Origin: Streptomyces sp. DHE7-1
GTDB taxonomy: Bacteria; Actinomycetota; Actinomycetes; Streptomycetales; Streptomycetaceae
Direction of reading: 5' to 3'
Length of the DNA: 64,000 nucleotides
Assembly (NCBI GenBank): GCA_016432725.1
Contig: JACJDG010000003.1
Location: forward strand, 186,001 to 250,000
Shown here: piece by piece, positions 56,070 to 64,000 of the stretch
Layout of the letters: the number at the start of each line of letters is the position of its first letter
Numbering within the stretch: the stretch's first letter is position 1
Notes under the pieces: generated by a model
Database searches by the model: none
Told to the model about the DNA's origin: nothing
The model's input: the letters and a program-made list of their open reading frames with translations, nothing else
Position numbers and translations under genes: made by a program

Positions 56070-57013
56070 GTGAGCAGTGTCCACCACGACGTCAGCCACC
56101 TTCCCCCGTCCCGGGTCGAGGAGGTCAGCGAGAACGTCTTCGCCTACATACAGCCCGACGGCAGCTGGTGGATCAACAACACCGGATTCCTCGCGGGGCG
56201 GCGGGGCGTGATCAGCGTGGACGCCTGCTCGACCGTGCGGCGCACGCGGGCCTACCTGGAAGCCATCGGCACCGTCACTTCCCAGCCGGTGCGGACCCTG
56301 ATCAACACCCACCACCACGGTGACCACACCTTTGGCAATCACCTGTTCGACGGCGCCACCATCGTCGGCCACGAGGCGACCCGGACGAGCGTCCTGCAGT
56401 GGGGCGAGCCGGGCGCGGCGGCCGCGTTCTGGACCGACGTCGAGTGGGGTGACGTCACGATCGAACCGCCCTTCCTCACCTACACGGAGGGCGTCACGGT
56501 GTGGTCCGACGACCTGCGCGCCGAGGTGCGCCACGTCGGCACGCCCGCCCACACGACCAACGACTCCATCGTCTGGCTGCCCGAACGGGGGTCCTGTTCA
56601 GCGGCGACCTGCTGTTCAACGGCGGCACGCCGTTCCTGTTGCAGGGCTCCGTGGCCGGTGCCGTGAAGGTGCTGGAAGAGGTGGTCAAGCCGTTGGGCGC
56701 GACGACGATCGTCCCCGGCCACGGCGGGGTCGCCGGTCCCGAGCTGGTCGACGAGGTGCTCGGCTACCTGCGGTTCGTGCAGCGCACCGCCCGGGCTGGC
56801 CGCGAAGCCGGGCTGACGCCTCTGGAGGCCGCCCGCGAGACCGACCTGGGCGAGTACGCCGGGCTGCTCGACGCCGAACGCATCGTGGGCAACCTGCACC
56901 GGGCCTACGCGGAGCTGGAGGACGGCCCGCTCGGCCGGCCCGTCGACGCAGCGGCCGCCCTCGGCGACATGGTCGCCTACAACGGCGGACGTCCCCTCAC
57001 CTGCCTGGCCTGA
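56070..57013 (+). CDS. Metallo-beta-lactamase-fold hydrolase (frameshift in sequence)
   Basis: About 314 residues after repair. The metal-binding motif HHHGDHTFGN (HxHxDH), the loops WINNTGFLAGRRGVISVDAC and VGTPAHTTND, and the later PGHG segment (TIVPGHGGVAGPEL) define the metallo-beta-lactamase superfamily. One G is missing in the run at 56588-56592; restoring it gives WLPERGVLFSGDLLFNGG. The C-terminal helical part (LVDEVLGYLRFVQRTARAGR onward) is normal for a group of cyclase-like hydrolases. It probably hydrolyses a thioester, lactone or phosphodiester. The GTG follows ACAGGAG. It lies 140 bases after the DUF427 gene on the same strand. Confidence 0.9.
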
Positions 57014-57382
57014 GGGCGAGGCGCCGCACCTGGCCGTGTGGGGGTGAGGCTCGGGTCGGAGTCCCTCTGAAGCACTGTGCGAGCCGTCCACGGGTTTCGC
57101 CCAGTACGAGCTGGAGGATGGCGGATGAGCGGGAGTCGAGGGGGCGCACGGCGCCGACCTGCGCGGCGACCACTACTGCCTCGACGGCACCCAGCGGTGC
57201 TCACCCACGGCTCCGGCCCTGGCGACTCCGAGCCGACTGCGCCGTATCCGCTCCCTGCTCGACGGCACGTCAGGCGGGGAGCGGAACATGCCGAGTCGAC
57301 ACCAGCCGTCGCCGAAACCGCGCGGACTGACACTGCTCCTGACCAGGCGTCACGCCGGTGATGGTCAGGAAGGGGTGGGACC
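57014..57382. other. Gene-poor stretch with a possible remnant
   Basis: A frame from about 57120 reads GVEGAHGADLRGDHYCLDGT and later LRRIRSLLDGTSGGERNMPS without a good start codon. It may be the end of a degraded gene. No hairpin or operator is clear. Confidence 0.35.
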
Positions 57383-58165
57383 ATGGCACCCATGCTGAAC
57401 TACAACCTCGCGGTCCCCGATGTAGATGACACCGGTGTCCTGCCCGCGCTGGTGGCGGAGGGCGACGAGCTCGACGTCCTGGTCAGGGCAGTGGACGACT
57501 GGTCCATACCGACACCGGCGGCGGGCTGGACGGTCGCCCACCAAATAGCCCACCTCGCTTGGGCGGACGCGAACGTACTGAGCGCCTTACGTACTCCGGA
57601 CGCGTTCGAGGCCGAGCTAAAGCGGGCGGAAGTCGAGGGCAGCGCGTACGCGGACAGAGCCGCTGCCGCGGGAGCGGCCAAACCGCGGTCGGTAATCCTC
57701 GACGAGTGGCGCGCCGGTCGAGCCGAACTGGCGGAGGCACTGCGCGACGCGCCATGGAACCACGCCTTCCCCTGGTACATGTCGAAGGTGACCCCGGCGC
57801 TGATGGCACCACTTCGTCTGATGGAGACCTGGGCACACGGGCAGGACGTCTTCGACGCGGTGGGCGTGGCGCGCCGCCCGACGGGTCGACTGCGGCACGT
57901 GGCGTCGCTGGGAGTGTTGGGGCGGGGGCTGTCCTTCGCGGCCATCGGACTGCCTGAGCCGGCGGACCCCTTCCGTATCGAGTTGACGGCACCTGACGGA
58001 CAGACCTGGGTGTGGGGCCCCGAGGCTGCCGCGCAACGGGTACAGGGCGACGCCGTCGACTTCTGTCTGTGTGTCACGCGACGTCGCCCCTGGTCGGAGA
58101 CCGGCATGACGGCGACCGGCGAGGACGCTCAGAGGTGGCTGGAGGTGGCGCGCGTTTTCCTCTGA
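57383..58165 (+). CDS. DinB/mycothiol-dependent maleylpyruvate isomerase-like protein (TIGR03084 type)
   Basis: A 260-residue protein. The metal-site helices have the family pattern: PTPAAGWTVAHQIAHLAWAD near the start, PALMAPLRLMETWAHGQDVF in the middle, and a C-terminal region with FRIELTAPDGQTWVWGPEAA and VDFCLCVTRRRPWSETG, which matches the TIGR03084 type. The conserved His residues (HQIAH, WAHGQD) suggest a bound metal. Members are thought to be thiol-dependent isomerases or transferases using mycothiol, the actinobacterial thiol. GGGGTGGG before ATG is a weak ribosome site. The substrate is unknown. Confidence 0.88.
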   Translation: MAPMLNYNLAVPDVDDTGVLPALVAEGDELDVLVRAVDDWSIPTPAAGWTVAHQIAHLAWADANVLSALRTPDAFEAELKRAEVEGSAYADRAAAAGAAKPRSVILDEWRAGRAELAEALRDAPWNHAFPWYMSKVTPALMAPLRLMETWAHGQDVFDAVGVARRPTGRLRHVASLGVLGRGLSFAAIGLPEPADPFRIELTAPDGQTWVWGPEAAAQRVQGDAVDFCLCVTRRRPWSETGMTATGEDAQRWLEVARVFL

Positions 58166-58310
58166 GGGCGTGTCGGGGCGGCTGGTCATGCGAGACTCGT
58201 GACGGATCTGCGGTGGGAGACTGCGCCGGACGCCCGGAAAGGCTCCCTGGCCTCGGCGAATGCTGGCCCCTTCACGGCAAGCTCGCGCATGTTGGTGCGA
58301 TCATCCTCGG

Positions 58311-59159
58311 ATGCGAGAGATCGACGAGTTGACCGATGTGGATGATCCGGCGTGGCCTGCGCTCCAGGAGGCGCTCGCGGCGGCAACCGTGTCCGCGGAG
58401 GTGCTCCCTGCCGACCGGCCTGAGGGATGTCGGTGCCTGTTGCAGATGCAGGTCACGGCGCGATCGGTGCTCGGTGCTCTCGTTCTGAACACGGGCGGGT
58501 TGCTCCTGGACCGTGGGTGGGTTCGAGTGTTCGGCGGTGGATCAGCCGTTGACGGGGCTCTGCCGAGCCTGGGGCGGATCAACAGGTTTCCCGCGGTCTT
58601 CGACCCCGCGTGGCATCCTGCGGCCGGTCTCGTCGCCGGCCACGACGTCGTGGGCGGGGTCTTCGCGCTGAACGGCCATGCCCCCTCGGCAGCGGGCCGA
58701 CCGGGGGTTCCCGGACAGATGACCTACTTCGCTCCCGACACGCTTGAGTGGGAGGCGTTGGACATGGGCCACTCCGAGTGGGTTTCCTGGCTGCTCTCGG
58801 GCCGACTGGAGACGTTCTACGACGGCCTGCGCTGGCCCGGTTGGCGCCAGGAGGCCGCCGCGCTCGCCCCGTCCCAGGGCATCACGGTGTTTCCGTTCCT
58901 GTGGTCGACGGAAGCCCAAGCGGATCTCGCAGCCACGAGCCGACAAGCGGTACCGATGCGGGAGGTGATCGGGGTGGCAGCCGATTTCGCCCGGCAGACG
59001 GGGCAGCAGATCCCGGATTCCTCGGCGAGGCGTGAGGAGCTTCGGTCGAACCTCTCGGTCGCCAGTCATCTGAGACAGAGCGCACCGGCCGAGCCTCCTG
59101 TGTCGGACCGAGCGATGGTGGTGGGGCTCGATCCGTGCCGAGGTGGTGCCGGCGAGTGA
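58311..59159 (+). CDS. DUF2625-family protein
   Basis: A 282-residue protein with no signal peptide. The DUF2625 domain covers the first 215 residues: WPALQEALAAATVSAEVLPA, SVLGALVLNTGGLLLDRGWV, LPSLGRINRFPAVFDPAWHP, and GQMTYFAPDTLEWEALDMGH followed by SEWVSWLLSGRLETFYDGLR. The last 65 residues (FARQTGQQIPDSSARREELR and after) are outside the domain and low in conserved features. The function of DUF2625 is unknown. CATCCTCGG before the ATG gives no good ribosome site. Confidence 0.85.
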   Translation: MREIDELTDVDDPAWPALQEALAAATVSAEVLPADRPEGCRCLLQMQVTARSVLGALVLNTGGLLLDRGWVRVFGGGSAVDGALPSLGRINRFPAVFDPAWHPAAGLVAGHDVVGGVFALNGHAPSAAGRPGVPGQMTYFAPDTLEWEALDMGHSEWVSWLLSGRLETFYDGLRWPGWRQEAAALAPSQGITVFPFLWSTEAQADLAATSRQAVPMREVIGVAADFARQTGQQIPDSSARREELRSNLSVASHLRQSAPAEPPVSDRAMVVGLDPCRGGAGE

Positions 59160-59331
59160 GGGGCCTTGGGGCGGAGGCTGTGCCGTACGGCGACCCTTCG
59201 TAGAGTTCGGTGACGTTGGCGGCACCCTGGCGGCGGACCGTGCCGATGTCGCCATGTCGCCGTCGCGGACCCGCGGGTTCTGCCGCACAGCGCGGGACAG
59301 GATGGGACTTTGATCTGGAGGGGGCTTCGGC

Positions 59332-59802
59332 ATGGGTTACGACCTGCACGCAGTGATAGCTGACGGGGAGGTGCTGCGGGGTGTGGCTCGGGACCTGCCT
59401 GTTGCTCGGCTGGCTTCGATCGGCCAGGGCCTTGCTCTGCTGCCGATGACGGACGCCCTGTTCGATTCCGTCACGGACCGCAGCGGTGTGGGCCCGTTGG
59501 GGTTCTGGCGGTTGCCGGGAGGATTCGAGAACAGCCTCGCTGACTGGTCTGCCGGTGGGCCGGTGGCGTACGTGGAAGCTGAGTACTTCGGTGGTGCGGG
59601 CGAGCAGCGGGCTGCCGTGTGGGACGGCGGCACTGTCGTGCTGGGGCCGCTTCATGTGGAGGAGGGCGCGCCCTTCCCGTCGGCTGGCAGCCCGATCTCT
59701 CAGGCGCTGCGGCGGTTGGGAGCAGTGGCAGGCGCCGGGGAGGACGAATTCTCGGCTGTGGGGTTGGACCGCCGTCGACAGGGTGAGGCATGGACCGTCT
59801 GA
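59332..59802 (+). CDS. Conserved hypothetical protein
   Basis: A 156-residue cytoplasmic protein starting MGYDLHAVIADGEVLRGVAR. It contains DLPVARLASIGQGLALLPMT, GFWRLPGGFENSLADWSAGG and PVAYVEAEYFGGAGEQRAAV followed by WDGGTVVLGPL. This set of segments is found in uncharacterised actinobacterial proteins, but I know of no function. CTGGAGGGGG is a good ribosome site before ATG. It lies after the DUF2625 gene on the same strand. It carries no membrane helices. Confidence 0.75.
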   Translation: MGYDLHAVIADGEVLRGVARDLPVARLASIGQGLALLPMTDALFDSVTDRSGVGPLGFWRLPGGFENSLADWSAGGPVAYVEAEYFGGAGEQRAAVWDGGTVVLGPLHVEEGAPFPSAGSPISQALRRLGAVAGAGEDEFSAVGLDRRRQGEAWTV

Positions 59803-59886
59803 CGTGCTGCGTCCGGCTTGCGCTCATGGGCGGTGCGGGCTCGGCGGTGCCGGTGCGCCCGCGCCACCTCCCTCAGGCCGTGTGGG

Positions 59887-60159
59887 TCAGGACCTGGGCG
59901 CGTCCGGCATAGGCCTTCGCTTCGCGTCGGTCACCTTCACGTCCTCCGCCTTCGGAGCCCCGAACGTTTCGACGATCGCCCCGCTGCTGGTGCCGGTGAC
60001 CTCCAGAACCAGGTGGTCGCCCATGAAGCGCAGGTCGAGCCTTGCCGGTGGCGCGGCAGATCCCGTGTGCAGCAGGCAGGTTGCCGCGGCCTCGTGGGCC
60101 AGGGCGTCACCTGCCGACCGTGGGTGCCGTTCCCGCCGTTCCCGAGACGTGAGGATCAC
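59887..60159 (-). pseudogene. Duplicated C-terminal fragment of the 3.6-kb lipoprotein
   Basis: The last 55 residues (ARLDLRFMGDHLVLEVTGTS onward, ending DAPRS) repeat the end of the lipoprotein at 3552-4301. At DNA level 59893-60055 matches 3558-3720 at about 153 of 163 positions, with the same strand. The 35 residues upstream (MILTSRERRERHPRSAG onward) are unrelated and have no signal peptide, so only the tail was copied or preserved. It is probably a gene remnant, not an expressed protein. Confidence 0.75.
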
Positions 60160-60178
60160 GTCTGACCGCAGCAGTCGG

Positions 60179-61486
60179 TCAGCGACGAGCCTTGATCTCG
60201 TCGAGCGTCACTTCGACCGGGCCCGCCAAGACGTCGAGCAGTCCGTAGCGGCTCCGTACCTCGCGACCCGCCCGCACGGAAGGCGTACGGTTTTCCTCAC
60301 CTACCGGCGCGATGACGGGCACCACTTCTACACCATGTGCGCCAAAGCGCCAGTAGGTGGTGACGCGGCGCTTCTTTCTCGTAATTTGATCGATTGCGTT
60401 ACTTTCTTGCATCTCCGCCGTTTGAATAATCGTGTCGCGCTCCTTTGGATCCATCCACTGGGGCATCGCTACACCCCGCCAGGAGTAGCTGGGGCTCCCG
60501 AACGCATCCATATTGAGCCGGTCTTTGCGCGCCAGGTTCAGCGTTGCGTAGAACGTCAGCTTGTCGAAATTCGTGTCTCTGGGAAGCTGAACAACGGTCC
60601 GCGTGAGCAATTCGTCGTTCTCCTCGACCCAATTTCCGGGGAGCATCCACGGCTGCGCTGCCACCAGCTTGCCGGGCTGGTACACCTCTCTGCGGGTGAG
60701 GGGGTGCTTCTCCTGGTATTGAGCCCATTGCTCGGCGTCCTGTCGCCACTTCACCGGCTCCCGGTCCCTCTGGCTCACCTCCACGTCCTCACCCATGGCA
60801 TGGAACTCGGCACCCAGCACGTAAAAACCCATATCGCTGTGATTCGCGAGCTTGATGTCGACCGGCACGGAAAACACCTTGCCGTCCGCACTGAGCACTG
60901 CCTTGCCGGGGTTCAGTTGCACGAGAGGGGTGACCTCGCGCCGGTACGGCTGGAAAAGGTACTGGTAGCTGAAATTGGCGACGGCTACGAGCGTGGAGAT
61001 GACGAGTGCCGCAGCCACGCGCTTCGGGGTGGGGATCTCATCCAGTCTTCGCGACACCAGGACGACAGCGGACAGCGAGCTCACGCTGAGCACAACGGTC
61101 AGCACCTTATAGACGACTTTCTCGCCGTCATTCCATGCCTGTAACGCGAGCAGGCCGTTCGTCAACAGCGCCACGCCGGTGGAGACCAACGCGACCACTT
61201 GGAAGTTGGAACTCGGCCCGCGAACCCAGCAGTCCACGACCGCGAAGACCCCGACAAGCATGATGAGAGCCGCCACCATGAGGGCCGCTCCGGTGACGCA
61301 CCCAGCGAAAGTCAGAGCCTGGCTGAAGTCGTGCAGGCCACACCAGGCCACGGGCACCGCCGTCGCGAGCAGGATCAGAACAACCCATACCATCTCCGTC
61401 CGCGAGCATGGGCATCGCAGGCCTCGTCGCCGCATCACGTAGGCGCCGAAACGGGCCTCTGGGTCGGACCCTGGGGAAGTCGTCAC
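60179..61486 (-). CDS. Membrane protein with large C-terminal soluble domain
   Basis: A 435-residue protein. The N-terminal 170 residues contain five or six hydrophobic helices (MVWVVLILLATAVPVAWCGL, ALMVAALIMLVGVFAVVDCW, VVALVSTGVALLTNGLLALQ, VVYKVLTVVLSVSSLSAVVL, VAAALVISTLVAVANFSYQY). The remaining 260 residues form a mixed beta domain (VFSVPVDIKLANHSDMGFYV, FDKLTFYATLNLARKDRLNM). No family is recognised. It uses GTG with GGAAGG upstream. The stop is 20 bases from the duplicated fragment. Confidence 0.78.
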   Translation of the reverse strand: MTTSPGSDPEARFGAYVMRRRGLRCPCSRTEMVWVVLILLATAVPVAWCGLHDFSQALTFAGCVTGAALMVAALIMLVGVFAVVDCWVRGPSSNFQVVALVSTGVALLTNGLLALQAWNDGEKVVYKVLTVVLSVSSLSAVVLVSRRLDEIPTPKRVAAALVISTLVAVANFSYQYLFQPYRREVTPLVQLNPGKAVLSADGKVFSVPVDIKLANHSDMGFYVLGAEFHAMGEDVEVSQRDREPVKWRQDAEQWAQYQEKHPLTRREVYQPGKLVAAQPWMLPGNWVEENDELLTRTVVQLPRDTNFDKLTFYATLNLARKDRLNMDAFGSPSYSWRGVAMPQWMDPKERDTIIQTAEMQESNAIDQITRKKRRVTTYWRFGAHGVEVVPVIAPVGEENRTPSVRAGREVRSRYGLLDVLAGPVEVTLDEIKARR

Positions 61487-61849
61487 ATGATCACCTTCCT
61501 GGCTGCACACCGGAATCCGATCACCATGCTCCGAGTGACCCACGCGGTGCACTGAGTGCTCCACGCGATCACCGCACACATTCCGCCGGGATCACTACAC
61601 ACATTCCACCGGACGGCCCACTCGTCCAGCGCCAAAGCCGTGGCGCTGATGAGAGGTCAGGGGCTGTCCGTGGGAGGTGCACCACGGTCGCTGCTCCGTG
61701 ACAGCAGCAAGGAGCACCCACAGCCGCGTCCTCACCGCGGTAGCGACGAGGGTCGCCGCACCGAGTTGCGCGTTCCGGTACACCAGCTACACGGCGAAAG
61801 CCCCTATAGGGAGGATGACAATGGCTCCAAGGTCAATGTACTTACCGGA
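61487..61849. other. Intergenic stretch with a short tandem repeat
   Basis: No credible gene is visible except a 16-codon frame at 61831 with a good ribosome site that I do not trust. The stretch contains a 23-bp repeat listed separately. Confidence 0.4.
61568..61613 (+). repeat. Two-copy 23-bp tandem repeat
   Basis: The unit ATCAC(C/T)(G/A)CACACATTCC(G/A)CCGG(G/A) occurs twice in direct tandem; copies match at 19 of 23 positions. It lies upstream of the leftward membrane protein gene, near its promoter. Confidence 0.6.
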
Positions 61850-62707
61850 TCAGGAACGCACATCGACGTAGTCGCCGGTGGCCTTGGCCGGGCCGGTCGT
61901 GTGGGTGCCGGTGAAGTTCCACCGCCAGTAGCCGTCGCTCACTGCCTTGACCGTGGTGCGAAGGGTTCCGGTGTCGCTCGTGTTCACCGTGGCCACCGTG
62001 GTGTAAGTGCTGCTGCTCTTCGGCCGGAATTGCAGTTTCACGGCTTGGCCCGCATACCCGGCATACCGGTAGGTGTCCCAGTTGGCCCTTACGAGTTTGC
62101 CGGTGACGGTGATCCGAGCGCCCTTGGCCACCGGTTCCGGTGAGGCGTTGACGGTGAGCCGCGCGGCACGCTTGAGGCCGAACGACCCTGCACCGGGGGC
62201 GAAAACGGACTCGCCGTTTTTGAGGTCGACCAGTGCGTCGACTGACCATCTTCCCGCGTTGGCGTTGGCGAGGTCCACTGGGTCGTCGCTCCCCGGAGCC
62301 AGGTGGGCGTTCACCGTGAAAATCATCGTGCATGTTGTCGCGGTCTCACAGAACGCATCGGTGGTGTAGAAGCCGCCGTGCGGCCCCTTCAGATCCACAT
62401 CGGCGAAAGACAGACCAGGGTTATCCGATCCGGTGACCGTGACCGGGAACTCCACGTCGTGCGTTATGCCTACGATGACGTCACGTCCGAGGTTGACGGT
62501 GGCGCCGCTGACCACAGGATCACTGGGCGCGGCCTCGGCCGAGGCTCCAACTCCCACGAACAGAACGGCGACGGTCCCCACCACGGCACCGCGGCTCGTC
62601 ACGCGACCGGCGGGCTTGCGCCCAGTGGTACATGCGGCGGAGAGGCGCGGGACGATGTCACGCCCGCCGCTTCGTCTTTCGCTACGCGGTGCGGCGAAAC
62701 GGCTCAT
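61850..62707 (-). CDS. Secreted protein with beta-sandwich-like domains
   Basis: A 285-residue exported protein. GGAGGG precedes the ATG at 62707. After a long basic N-terminus is a hydrophobic segment (RGAVVGTVAVLFVGVGASAE followed by AAPSDP) that ends in a signal-peptidase site. The mature part has two repeat-like beta regions: VNLGRDVIVGITHDVEFPVT onward, with two Cys (FCETATTCTMIF), and LTVNASPEPVAKGARITVTG onward, similar to repeats in Streptomyces surface or extracellular proteins. The end (VSDGYWRWNFTGTHTTGPAK) is typical of this class. Function unknown. Confidence 0.82.
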   Translation of the reverse strand: MSRFAAPRSERRSGGRDIVPRLSAACTTGRKPAGRVTSRGAVVGTVAVLFVGVGASAEAAPSDPVVSGATVNLGRDVIVGITHDVEFPVTVTGSDNPGLSFADVDLKGPHGGFYTTDAFCETATTCTMIFTVNAHLAPGSDDPVDLANANAGRWSVDALVDLKNGESVFAPGAGSFGLKRAARLTVNASPEPVAKGARITVTGKLVRANWDTYRYAGYAGQAVKLQFRPKSSSTYTTVATVNTSDTGTLRTTVKAVSDGYWRWNFTGTHTTGPAKATGDYVDVRS

Positions 62708-63027
62708 GTGCCCTCCCAGGGATGACAGGCCTCGCTGCCAACCACCGGACACGTAGTCAGTCGGTGGGGAGCGCAGGAGACCGATGTGTATTACTCCCTA
62801 CGACTCACGAACCGGTCCCACCGTTGCCCCGGTCAGAGCGGGAAACCAGCCGGTCGAGGCCGGCCAGAAGATCCCCCCGCCGACGCGGCGGTTCCTGAAC
62901 CGGACGCACCCTCGCCCCGCCCCTCTAACAGCGCCCGTGGGGGAATCGGACGCCGCGGCCAAGCAGCTACCGTCGCTTTCGCGACAGGCCCTTGGCGCGC
63001 CGGCGTCCATCCACGCGGCGTCCCGGC
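62708..63027. other. Intergenic stretch before the DUF6411-type gene
   Basis: No credible gene is seen. It should hold the promoter of the secreted protein gene and the end of the DUF6411-type gene. Confidence 0.4.
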
Positions 63028-63270
63028 TCAGAACGGCATACGGCCACGGGCCTGTCGTCCGGCGGAACCGCTGCGGCCCACCGCCCGGGAGCTGGAGCTG
63101 AAGGACTTGCCCAGCAGGCGGCCCAGGATGCCGGGCGCCTTCGATCCGACACGCGAACCCGCGCCGAGGCCACGCTGGGCTCCGTTCTGCGGGTGCCGCG
63201 AAAAACGCGGAAGCAGGAAGGCCAGCACGGCCAGGACTACACACGCGGCGATCACGATGCCGATGACCAT
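63028..63270 (-). CDS. DUF6411-type small membrane protein
   Basis: An 80-residue protein with one N-terminal helix (MVIGIVIAACVVLAVLAFLL) followed by a basic, Gly/Ser-rich tail: PRFSRHPQNGAQRGLGAGSR, VGSKAPGILGRLLGKSFSSS and RAVGRSGSAGRQARGRMPF. This pattern is the hallmark of a protein found across Streptomyces (DUF6411). The function is unknown. GGAG upstream of the ATG at 63270 supports the start; longer in-frame starts do not have a ribosome site. Confidence 0.88.
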   Translation of the reverse strand: MVIGIVIAACVVLAVLAFLLPRFSRHPQNGAQRGLGAGSRVGSKAPGILGRLLGKSFSSSSRAVGRSGSAGRQARGRMPF

Positions 63271-63519
63271 CTCAGTCTCCAAACACTCCGTGGCAGGCAG
63301 CTCCATTGCCCTTTCGCTCAACCGACTGCCCCGTCAGCCACTGGTCACGCCGCTCGAACTCGGGCGTCTGGTCGGGGCGGTGAGCGCGGCCGCCTCCGTT
63401 CCCGGACGGTGTCGGTCTGCTCGTCCAAGGCTGCGAAGATCTCCTCGGCCGGGCCGTCTCTTGAGGATCATCAACCGGCATACTGGGCGCCATCCACATT
63501 GCACCCGGAAGCAGATAGC

Positions 63520-63990
63520 GTGAAATCCGACATATTTCGCATCAGTGCGAGCCTTGCGGCTGCCACCGTGACGGCACTCGGCCTGTCCTCATGCGGGTCG
63601 GGCAAACCCGTCGTCACTCCAGAGGCCGTAACGCATTCCGAATTGGTGGGCCGGTGGGACGGGGAGCGGAAATGCGGATCGCCGATGGTTCGACTGCGCG
63701 ATGACTACTCCTTTTCCAGCAAGGACTTTCCGGTCCAGTGGGACGGTCCGGTGCCGGACGCGCAGGTGACACGCCGTTCATCCGAGGGCGAATGGCATGG
63801 AGTCAATAAAGACCCTGGTCTGTCGCCCTATCTAGTGCTCAGTTTCAAGAATCACAATGACGTCCAAATTCTGCAATTCTTTCTGGAGCATGGAGAGCTG
63901 CAGATGGATGGGACTGTCCACGCGGACGGCGGGGACCCCTATCCCTACCCATGCCGCTACAAACGCACCTCCGTCGACCCTGAGGCCTAG
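63520..63990 (+). CDS. Small secreted lipoprotein
   Basis: A 156-residue protein from a GTG start. The signal peptide ends with the lipobox LGLSSC (Cys 25). The mature domain (VTHSELVGRWDGERKCGSPM, VRLRDDYSFSSKDFPVQWDG, EGEWHGVNKDPGLSPYLVLS and PYPCRYKRTSVDPEA) looks like a small beta barrel of the lipocalin-like kind seen in secreted actinobacterial proteins; two Cys may form a disulfide. The start region from 63494 has no strong ribosome site. The function is unknown. Confidence 0.78.
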   Translation: MKSDIFRISASLAAATVTALGLSSCGSGKPVVTPEAVTHSELVGRWDGERKCGSPMVRLRDDYSFSSKDFPVQWDGPVPDAQVTRRSSEGEWHGVNKDPGLSPYLVLSFKNHNDVQILQFFLEHGELQMDGTVHADGGDPYPYPCRYKRTSVDPEA

Positions 63991-64000
63991 GGAGTTCCAG

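Noticed and set aside
61831..61881. Very short frame with a good ribosome site (AGGGAGGATGACAATG)
   Set aside because: It encodes only 16 residues and runs into the 3' end of the leftward secreted protein gene. There is no evidence that it is translated.
1..64000. CRISPR arrays, transposases, integrases and replication origins
   Set aside because: No regularly spaced repeats, no transposase or recombinase motifs, and no cluster of DnaA boxes were found on either strand.

Overview
The window is high-GC actinobacterial DNA, and Streptomyces is the best fit. Coding sequence has very high third-position GC, many genes start with GTG, and several families are typical of the genus (a DUF6411-type small membrane protein, tripeptidyl-aminopeptidase-like hydrolases, a RsbW-like ATPase, an Eis-like acetyltransferase, a LanM lanthipeptide synthetase, many lipoproteins). 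There are no rRNA or tRNA genes, CRISPR arrays or intact transposons. The mix of sugar use, regulator/oxidoreductase pairs, orphan immunity-like proteins and gene remnants suggests an accessory part of a Streptomyces chromosome.

Layout. 1-5.1 kb: the end of an unrecognised gene, a 479-residue protein built like a secretion-system substrate, a small membrane protein, an Eis-like acetyltransferase, a lipoprotein and an anti-sigma-type ATPase. 5.6-19 kb: a galactoside-utilisation locus with a LacI regulator, a sugar ABC transporter (binding lipoprotein and two permeases, no ATPase), GH42 beta-galactosidase, GH36 alpha-galactosidase, a zinc alcohol dehydrogenase and a secreted GH2-LamG enzyme. 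19-27.5 kb: three regulator/short-chain-dehydrogenase pairs (TetR, Rrf2, TetR), a YrdB-like membrane protein and an F420-type oxidoreductase, with good candidate operators. 27.5-31 kb: a DedA protein and a phospholipid-methyltransferase-like enzyme, divergent from a NarL-type two-component system. 31-43.5 kb: lipoproteins, a winged-helix-like protein, an aminopeptidase-like hydrolase, a YrhB/Imm35 protein, a 2'-5' RNA ligase-like protein, a NUDIX protein, a secreted FG-GAP protein, and an MFS exporter divergent from a TetR repressor with four operator-like sites between them. 43.7-48.7 kb: a second aminopeptidase, a small secreted protein, a methyltransferase, a SUKH protein and a GNAT. 48.8-52 kb: a minimal class II lanthipeptide locus (precursor, attenuator hairpin, LanM). 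52-64 kb: an aldehyde dehydrogenase remnant, an MMPL exporter, DUF427, metallo-beta-lactamase, DinB-like and DUF2625 proteins, a duplicated lipoprotein tail, and membrane or secreted proteins of unknown function.

Sequence quality matters for reading this window. About nineteen breaks in fourteen genes that otherwise look intact (including both permeases, the alpha-galactosidase, the histidine kinase and its response regulator, and the MMPL exporter) are each repaired by adding one base, nearly always in a run of G or C. No case needs a base removed. This looks like under-called homopolymers, not real gene decay, so these genes are annotated as single CDSs spanning the shift.

The most interesting items are the lanA-lanM pair with an 11-bp hairpin plus T-tract between the genes, the galactoside locus with its candidate LacI operators, the operator arrays around the TetR genes, a perfect 26-bp palindrome at 45.9 kb, and a 163-bp lipoprotein tail present twice, 56 kb apart.
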